The position numbers and the translations under genes are program-made. From Pelomonas sp966111775 (lineage in GTDB: Bacteria; Pseudomonadota; Gammaproteobacteria; Burkholderiales; Burkholderiaceae_C): 32,639 nucleotides of DNA. The stretch is from the NCBI GenBank assembly GCA_966111775.1, contig CBHWBD010000038.1, positions 1 to 32,639 on the forward strand, written 5' to 3'. Positions 30,561 to 32,639 of this stretch are shown here, piece after piece (the stretch's first letter is position 1; every line of letters begins with the position of its first letter). A model generated the notes under the pieces. The model did not search any database, was not told the DNA's origin, and worked only from the letters and a program-made list of their open reading frames with translations.

Positions 30561-32612
30561 TCAGATCCAGTTGCCGCCGTTGTTGCGACGGTGCTCGTCG
30601 TCCTCGGCCAGCTTGCGGTCGATGGCCGCGAGATGGGCGTCGGGGGACGGCTGCGCCGCGGCCGCCTTGGTCAGGTCGACATGCTCGGCGCCGAGCAGCG
30701 GGGTGGTCGGCGGTGCCAGCACGTCGTGCAGGCTGACCGTGGCGTCCTTGCCGTCGCTGGTCGACTGCGGCTGCACGTCCTTGCTGAACCAGACGTCGGC
30801 CACGTCGTGCTTGCTGCCGTCGGTGCTGGTGTAGCTGGACACCAGGCCAATCAGGTTGCCGTTGTCGCCGCCCGAACCCTTGGCAGCGTTCAGGTCGATG
30901 GAGGCGACCCCCACTTCGTCCAGGGTCTTGAGCTCGCCGGCGTCGGTCTTGCCGTCATGGTTGGCGTCGACCCAGACCTTGAGCTCCTTCCAGTTGGCGT
31001 CGAGCTTGTCCAGCTTGCCGTCGTGGTTGGTGTCCTGCTCGGCCATGGCGGCATAGCCGTCGCGGGCGTGCTTGCCGTTGGCCAGGATGGTGCCCATGCC
31101 GAACAGCTCGCTGCCGTTGTTGATGATGCCGTCGTGGTTGCGGTCCATGACCAGCAGGCCATCGCCGCCCGCGATCCAGCCCACCTTGTCGGCGTGGCCG
31201 GTACCGACCAGGTCGAAGTTGACGCCCTGGGCGGCGGCCAGCGTGTTGATGCCATGGCCGTCCAGGTCGAGCACGATAGGCGTCTTGGAGAAGTAGGCGT
31301 CCAGTTGGGCGCCGGTCATCTCGCTGACGGCCGCGTTGCTCAGTGCATCGAGCTGGGCCATGCTCATCGCGGCGATGTCGCGGGTTTCCAGGCCATGGAC
31401 CTGGTCGGTCGTGATAGCGGCCATCTGGTCGGTCGTCAGCGCGGCGGCCTGGTCCGTCGTCAGCGCGGTGATCTGGGTCACCTTCAGCGTCTGGAACTGG
31501 GCCGTCGTGATGGCGTCGATCTGCGCATTGCTCAGGGCCGCGAAGTTGGCCGTGCTCAGGGCACGCAGGTCGTCGGTCTCCAGCGCCTTCATCTGGTCGG
31601 TGCTGAAGGCCATGACCTGGCTGGAGTTCATCACCGAGAACTGCGAGGCCGTGAACGAGTTCAGGTCGTCGGTCGACAGATGGTTGATCTGGCTGGTGGT
31701 CAGCACGTTGACGCGGCCACCCAGGCCGGTCAGCTGGTCGGTGGTCAGCGCGGCCAGTTGCGGGTCGGTGAGGGCGCGCAGCGAGGCCGTGGACAGCTTG
31801 GCCAGGTCGGCGGCATCGATGGCCATGACCTGGGCCGTGGACAGCGAGGCCACCTGCTCCGTCGTCAACATGGAGATCTGCGCCGAGTCCATCGCCTTCA
31901 TGTCGCCGGCCGAGAAGCCGTCGAGCTGGCTGGTGGTCAGCGACAACACCTGGGCCGTGGTCAGGGCGGCGACATGGTCGGTCGACAGGGCGGCGAACTG
32001 GTCGGAGTCGAAGCCGGCCAGGGCTGCCGTCGTCACCGCACGCAGGTCGGCCGTCTCGAGCTTGCCGACCTGGGCGGTGGTCAGTGCGCCGATCTGGTCG
32101 GAGCTGAACGCCGCGAACTGGCCGGTACCGAGGGCGTTGAGGCTGTCGGTGCCGAGGTTGCCCAGCTGGGTGGTCGTCAGCGCCTGGGCCTGGGCGGTCG
32201 ACAGGTTGGAGAACTGGCCCGTGGTCAGACTGTTCAGGTCGGCCGTGCCCAGGGTGTTGATCTGCGATGTCGTCAGGTTGTTGATCTGCGTGCTGGAGAG
32301 GGCACGCAGCTGGTCGCTGGTGAAGGCGTCGAGCTGGTCGGACGACAGGTTGCGCAGGGCCGCCGTGGACAGCGACTTGATGTCTGCCGTCTCGATGGCA
32401 GCGATCTGGGCGGTGCTCAGCACGTCGGCCTGGACCGAGGTGAGCGCGGCGATCTGCGTCGATGTCAGGGCCACCATGTCGGCCGTGCCCAGGCCCTGGA
32501 TCTGCGTCGTGCCCAGGGCGCCGATCTGCGTTGCCGTCATGGAGCCGACGGCGGCGCGGGCCCGCCACCCCCCCCGGGGGGGGCGGAGCGCGGTCAGCGC
32601 GGGGGGGGTCAC
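30561..32612 (-). CDS. Octapeptide-repeat protein with EF-hand-like C-terminal domain (5' end incomplete)
   Basis: At least 683 residues. From about residue 27 to 441 it consists of 52 head-to-tail octads of the form T/S-x-Q-hydrophobic-x-x-L-T/S. A non-repeat domain of about 240 residues follows, starting SKTPIVLDLDGHGIN. This has three calcium-loop motifs: DRNHDGIINNGSE (31107-31145), DTNHDGKLDKLD (30999-31034) and DANHDGKTDAGEL (30930-30968). That DLDGHG plus EF-hand arrangement occurs in many type I secreted proteins. There is no signal peptide and no GGxGxD RTX motif in this part. The C-terminus is charged and ends NNGGNWI. An ATG at 32540 would be a possible start, but the octad pattern continues one unit further upstream (RAAVGSMT) and the frame stays open to the edge, so I think the 5' end is cut or garbled. 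Export by the type I system upstream is inferred. Confidence 0.8.
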   Translation of the reverse strand: MTPPALTALRPPRGGWRARAAVGSMTATQIGALGTTQIQGLGTADMVALTSTQIAALTSVQADVLSTAQIAAIETADIKSLSTAALRNLSSDQLDAFTSDQLRALSSTQINNLTTSQINTLGTADLNSLTTGQFSNLSTAQAQALTTTQLGNLGTDSLNALGTGQFAAFSSDQIGALTTAQVGKLETADLRAVTTAALAGFDSDQFAALSTDHVAALTTAQVLSLTTSQLDGFSAGDMKAMDSAQISMLTTEQVASLSTAQVMAIDAADLAKLSTASLRALTDPQLAALTTDQLTGLGGRVNVLTTSQINHLSTDDLNSFTASQFSVMNSSQVMAFSTDQMKALETDDLRALSTANFAALSNAQIDAITTAQFQTLKVTQITALTTDQAAALTTDQMAAITTDQVHGLETRDIAAMSMAQLDALSNAAVSEMTGAQLDAYFSKTPIVLDLDGHGINTLAAAQGVNFDLVGTGHADKVGWIAGGDGLLVMDRNHDGIINNGSELFGMGTILANGKHARDGYAAMAEQDTNHDGKLDKLDANWKELKVWVDANHDGKTDAGELKTLDEVGVASIDLNAAKGSGGDNGNLIGLVSSYTSTDGSKHDVADVWFSKDVQPQSTSDGKDATVSLHDVLAPPTTPLLGAEHVDLTKAAAAQPSPDAHLAAIDRKLAEDDEHRRNNGGNWI
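31290..32534 (-). repeat. 52 tandem 24-bp (8-residue) coding repeats
   Basis: Counting by eye gives 51 octads plus one 7-residue unit (GRVNVLT, the 35th), which exactly fills 415 codons. Position 1 is mostly T or S, position 3 mostly Q (sometimes D), position 4 I/V/L/M/F, position 7 L/F/M/I, position 8 T/S/G/E. The DNA repeats are diverged rather than identical, so this is an old array under protein-level selection, not a recent expansion. Confidence 0.88.
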
Positions 32613-32639
32613 CCCGCGCCGGGGGGCGGGCTCCCGCGT

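Noticed and set aside
31290..32534. 24-bp periodic DNA as a CRISPR array or minisatellite
   Set aside because: Units are contiguous without spacers, diverged at the DNA level and kept in frame; the period is that of an 8-residue protein repeat.
1..32639. Insertion sequences, integrase genes or tRNA-associated attachment sites
   Set aside because: No transposase- or integrase-like protein and no tRNA-like fold was seen on either strand; composition is uniformly GC-rich apart from the small 25613-25703 and 2405-2440 patches.

Overview
The window reads as a piece of a high-GC (roughly 70 %) betaproteobacterial chromosome, most likely Burkholderiales of the Roseateles/Pelomonas/Rubrivivax type. 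The reasons are the strong G/C third-position bias, the paired short chromate-transporter genes, the LapB/LssB-like type I exporter and an intergenic palindrome that resembles ones I associate with this order. The taxonomy is an inference, not a search result. I see no tRNA, rRNA, CRISPR array or transposase.

Layout. 1-8.3 kb is ordinary accessory and housekeeping DNA. It holds the tail of an unidentified gene, a DUF1624/HGSNAT-type membrane protein, a secreted NodB-type deacetylase, rlmB, upp, an ArgD-like aminotransferase facing a GlxA-type AraC regulator, a minus-strand group (D-2-hydroxyacid dehydrogenase followed by two half-size ChrA proteins) and a DUF1993 protein. 8.3-22.9 kb is one long plus-strand run. 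It contains a GT41/SPINDLY-type protein glycosyltransferase touching a complete type I secretion system (ABC transporter, HlyD adaptor, TolC). A block with many start/stop overlaps follows: a fused acetyltransferase/3,4-ketoisomerase, a DegT sugar aminotransferase, an FkbH-like HAD protein, an acyl carrier protein, a GNAT, a VOC protein, a methyltransferase and two glycosyltransferases. 22.9-26.3 kb is a break of unrelated genes: a small exported protein, a lipoprotein, an SDR/NmrA protein, a DUF2200 pseudogene, and an AsnC regulator divergent from a LysE exporter. 26.3-30.4 kb returns to glycan genes (GT2, methyltransferase, GT32 on minus; an SGNH-like protein and a GSCFA protein on plus). 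30.5 kb to the edge holds a large minus-strand gene for a Ser/Thr-rich octapeptide-repeat protein with EF-hand-like calcium loops.

How it may fit together. The gene set suggests an extracellular repeat protein exported by type I secretion, a cytoplasmic GT41 enzyme able to modify Ser/Thr, and a pathway for a 3-acetamido-3,6-dideoxy-hexose carrying further acyl or methyl decoration. That is either a glycosylated surface adhesin system or a surface-polysaccharide locus sitting beside an exporter. The link between the repeat protein and the exporter and glycosyltransferase is inference from content and proximity; they are about 15 kb apart and on opposite strands. The last ~75 bases are homopolymer-rich and look like an unreliable sequence end that cuts the repeat gene.
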